From VMCP01 sp964592635 (GTDB lineage: Bacteria; Bacteroidota; Bacteroidia; NS11-12g; UBA955): a stretch of DNA of 25,561 nt. A model generated the notes under the pieces. The model made no database searches. It saw only the letters and a program-made list of their open reading frames with translations, and was not told the DNA's origin. Made by a program: the position numbers and the translations under genes. Location: positions 1-25,561 of the forward strand of contig CAZQFZ010000027.1 of NCBI GenBank assembly GCA_964592635.1, written 5' to 3'. The first letter of the stretch is position 1, and the number at the start of each line of letters is the position of its first letter. Shown piece after piece: positions 24,093-25,561 of the stretch.

Positions 24093-25561
24093 TTATTTTC
24101 TATCCATGTTTGATCTACCGATGTACTCTTGAACACAACGGAAACCTATGTAACATTTACTTGTATCTTGGTATTCGTAAGTTCTTGCACCACATTCAAT
24201 AAAGTATGCAACGTCTTTCCAAGAACCACCACGGATCACTTTCCTCTTTCTGGTAATAGGTGTTTTCTTTATCTTTTCATTTTCTTGAGGATCGAAACTA
24301 TGTTCTTTAATGTAGATTTCATAATTTCCATTCAAATCGTGTGCGAACGAATTATTAGTAGCATCGTAAGTAGTGGATGTCCACTCAGATACATTACCAG
24401 ACATGTTATACAATCCATAATCGTTAGGGAAATAACTATCGGCCCTTACTGGAGTAATACCTCCATCGCTTGCACCATAATCTCCTCTCATTGGCTTGAA
24501 GTTGGCTAACATACAACCTTTCGAATTTCTTGCGTATGGACCACCCCAAGGGTATTTATTTCCAATTCTTCCACCACGAGCAGCGTATTCCCACTCATAT
24601 TCAGTTGGTAAGCGGAACAATTCTGTATTAGGTTGTTGTTGATGTGCCCAGTAACTTTCTTTACGATTGGATCTCCAATGACAGAAAGCGCGCGCTTGAG
24701 CCCAATTCACTCCAACTACTGGATACTCATCGTATCTTGGATGCCAGAAATATACTCTCGCCATGGGTTCGTTGTACGAATATGTAAAATCACGAATCCA
24801 GCACAATGTATCAGGATAAATCAACACATCTTCATTCACAATGAATTGAGAACGATTTTTGGGATTGTATTTATCTCTGTCGATGTTTGCAGCCAAAACC
24901 AAATCCACCCATTGATAGTGATACATCAATTTACGGGTATCCATTTGGCGTTTAAATTGGAAACGCTCATTACCTTGATAGAACATTGAGTCGTATAAAA
25001 TCTTGTCAAAGTTCATTCCAGCAGTTTGGTTCTTATATTTCCAATCTAAATATTCAGTTTCGTTTTGATATTTTAACGGATTTCCTTCATTATCCACGGC
25101 GTTTGGATCGAATTCAGGATCAAATTCGTCAGAATTATCACGTTGAACATAAAGAGCAGCTCTTGATGTTGGCTCAATCGGTTTCTTGGCTAAAGTTAAT
25201 GTTACTGCGTCTGGATCGTAGTTATTCAAATACGAACGAGCCATGGAATCCATAACATATGCCACAAACTGACGATATTCATTATTGGTAATTTCTGTTT
25301 CATCCATCCAGAAACCAGAAACCGTCATTTGTTTGTTCGGCTCCAAATACGACTGGAAAACGTCTTGCCCACCTTGACCGGTGTGAAACGTTCCACTTTT
25401 TACGTAAACCATTCCTGGAGGCTCTGGATGGAACCAAGGGCTTCTACCTTGTACTCCAACTAGATCACCTGTATCACCAGGTCCGCAGGCAATAAACACT
25501 ACCATGGATGCAATTGCTGCATATCTTAATTTAGGATTTGCAAGCACGCCGATTGCTCTTT
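24093..25561 (-). CDS. gldK: Gliding motility / type IX secretion lipoprotein GldK (5' end at window edge)
   Basis: GldK (PorK) is an outer-membrane lipoprotein facing the periplasm that forms the T9SS ring with GldN. The protein has a hydrophobic signal with lipobox VVFIAC followed by GPGDTGDLVGVQGR. A formylglycine-generating-enzyme-like (FGE-sulfatase) domain then fills the rest: GMVYVKSGTFHTGQGGQD, FWMDETEITNNEYRQFV, FRLPTEYEWEYAARGG, YGLYNMSGNVSEW and RKVIRGGSWKD, ending YIGFRCVQEYIG. It is expected to be structural and not enzymatic, by family knowledge. The frame is open to position 25561. A GTG at 25547 could start it, but the upstream in-frame residues (RAIG) continue naturally, so the true start is probably just outside the window. 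Confidence 0.94.
   Translation of the reverse strand, partial: RAIGVLANPKLRYAAIASMVVFIACGPGDTGDLVGVQGRSPWFHPEPPGMVYVKSGTFHTGQGGQDVFQSYLEPNKQMTVSGFWMDETEITNNEYRQFVAYVMDSMARSYLNNYDPDAVTLTLAKKPIEPTSRAALYVQRDNSDEFDPEFDPNAVDNEGNPLKYQNETEYLDWKYKNQTAGMNFDKILYDSMFYQGNERFQFKRQMDTRKLMYHYQWVDLVLAANIDRDKYNPKNRSQFIVNEDVLIYPDTLCWIRDFTYSYNEPMARVYFWHPRYDEYPVVGVNWAQARAFCHWRSNRKESYWAHQQQPNTELFRLPTEYEWEYAARGGRIGNKYPWGGPYARNSKGCMLANFKPMRGDYGASDGGITPVRADSYFPNDYGLYNMSGNVSEWTSTTYDATNNSFAHDLNGNYEIYIKEHSFDPQENEKIKKTPITRKRKVIRGGSWKDVAYFIECGARTYEYQDTSKCYIGFRCVQEYIGRSNMDRK

Noticed and set aside
24129..24989. Plus-strand open frames of 126 and 118 codons opposite gldK
   Set aside because: The gldK reading frame is conserved throughout; these are antisense shadows.
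24093..25561. GldK as an active formylglycine-generating enzyme or sulfatase modifier
   Set aside because: The fold is shared, but the lipobox and the gldLMN context identify it as the structural GldK; no sulfatase is nearby.

Overview
The window is an AT-rich (roughly 36-38% GC by eye), gene-dense piece of a Bacteroidota chromosome, probably from a gliding or T9SS-bearing lineage near Flavobacteriales. The evidence is a gldK-gldL-gldM-gldN cluster (core of the type IX secretion/gliding machinery, restricted to this phylum), promoters of the Bacteroidota type (TTTG-N18-TAnnTTTG), near absence of Shine-Dalgarno sequences, a cysteine-free ribosomal protein L32, and several Bacteroidota-type envelope proteins. 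I see no tRNA, rRNA, CRISPR array, insertion sequence, integrase or phage gene. This is mostly a core-genome region.

Layout. At the left edge (1-386, +) is the C-terminal end of an RND efflux pump, followed by a bidirectional terminator. Positions 633-7231 are all on the minus strand. In transcription order they are lon protease, a tiny membrane protein, a secreted protein whose C-terminal thioredoxin-like domain has lost its CxxC, a coiled-coil membrane-anchored protein, and a dicarboxylate/amino-acid:cation symporter. A divergent control region (7232-7459) separates lon from a plus-strand surface lipoprotein gene, which ends at a strong terminator.

Positions 8379-17383 are mostly plus strand: pfkA, recN, then (after minus-strand rnhA) cinA, guaA, a periplasmic-binding-protein-like exported protein and a large RsmB/NOP2-type RNA cytosine methyltransferase. 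guaA, the binding-protein-like gene and the methyltransferase gene are tightly spaced and look co-transcribed.

Positions 17536-20283 hold the classic minus-strand operon yceD-rpmF-plsX-fabH, which joins ribosome assembly to the start of phospholipid and fatty-acid synthesis. It has a near-ideal Bacteroidota promoter. Positions 20298-25561 hold the minus-strand gldK-gldL-gldM-gldN cluster, ending in a good intrinsic terminator. gldK runs to the window edge and its true start is probably just outside. A perfect 14-bp inverted repeat lies between gldK and gldL.

I did not find a clearly new multi-gene system. The most interesting items are the degenerate TlpA-like protein, an Asp-to-Asn change at the Mg-ATP site of phosphofructokinase, large polar insertions in the RNA methyltransferase, the gldK/gldL hairpin, and a short coding-like remnant between the methyltransferase and fabH genes. 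All assignments come from reading motifs; no database search was run.
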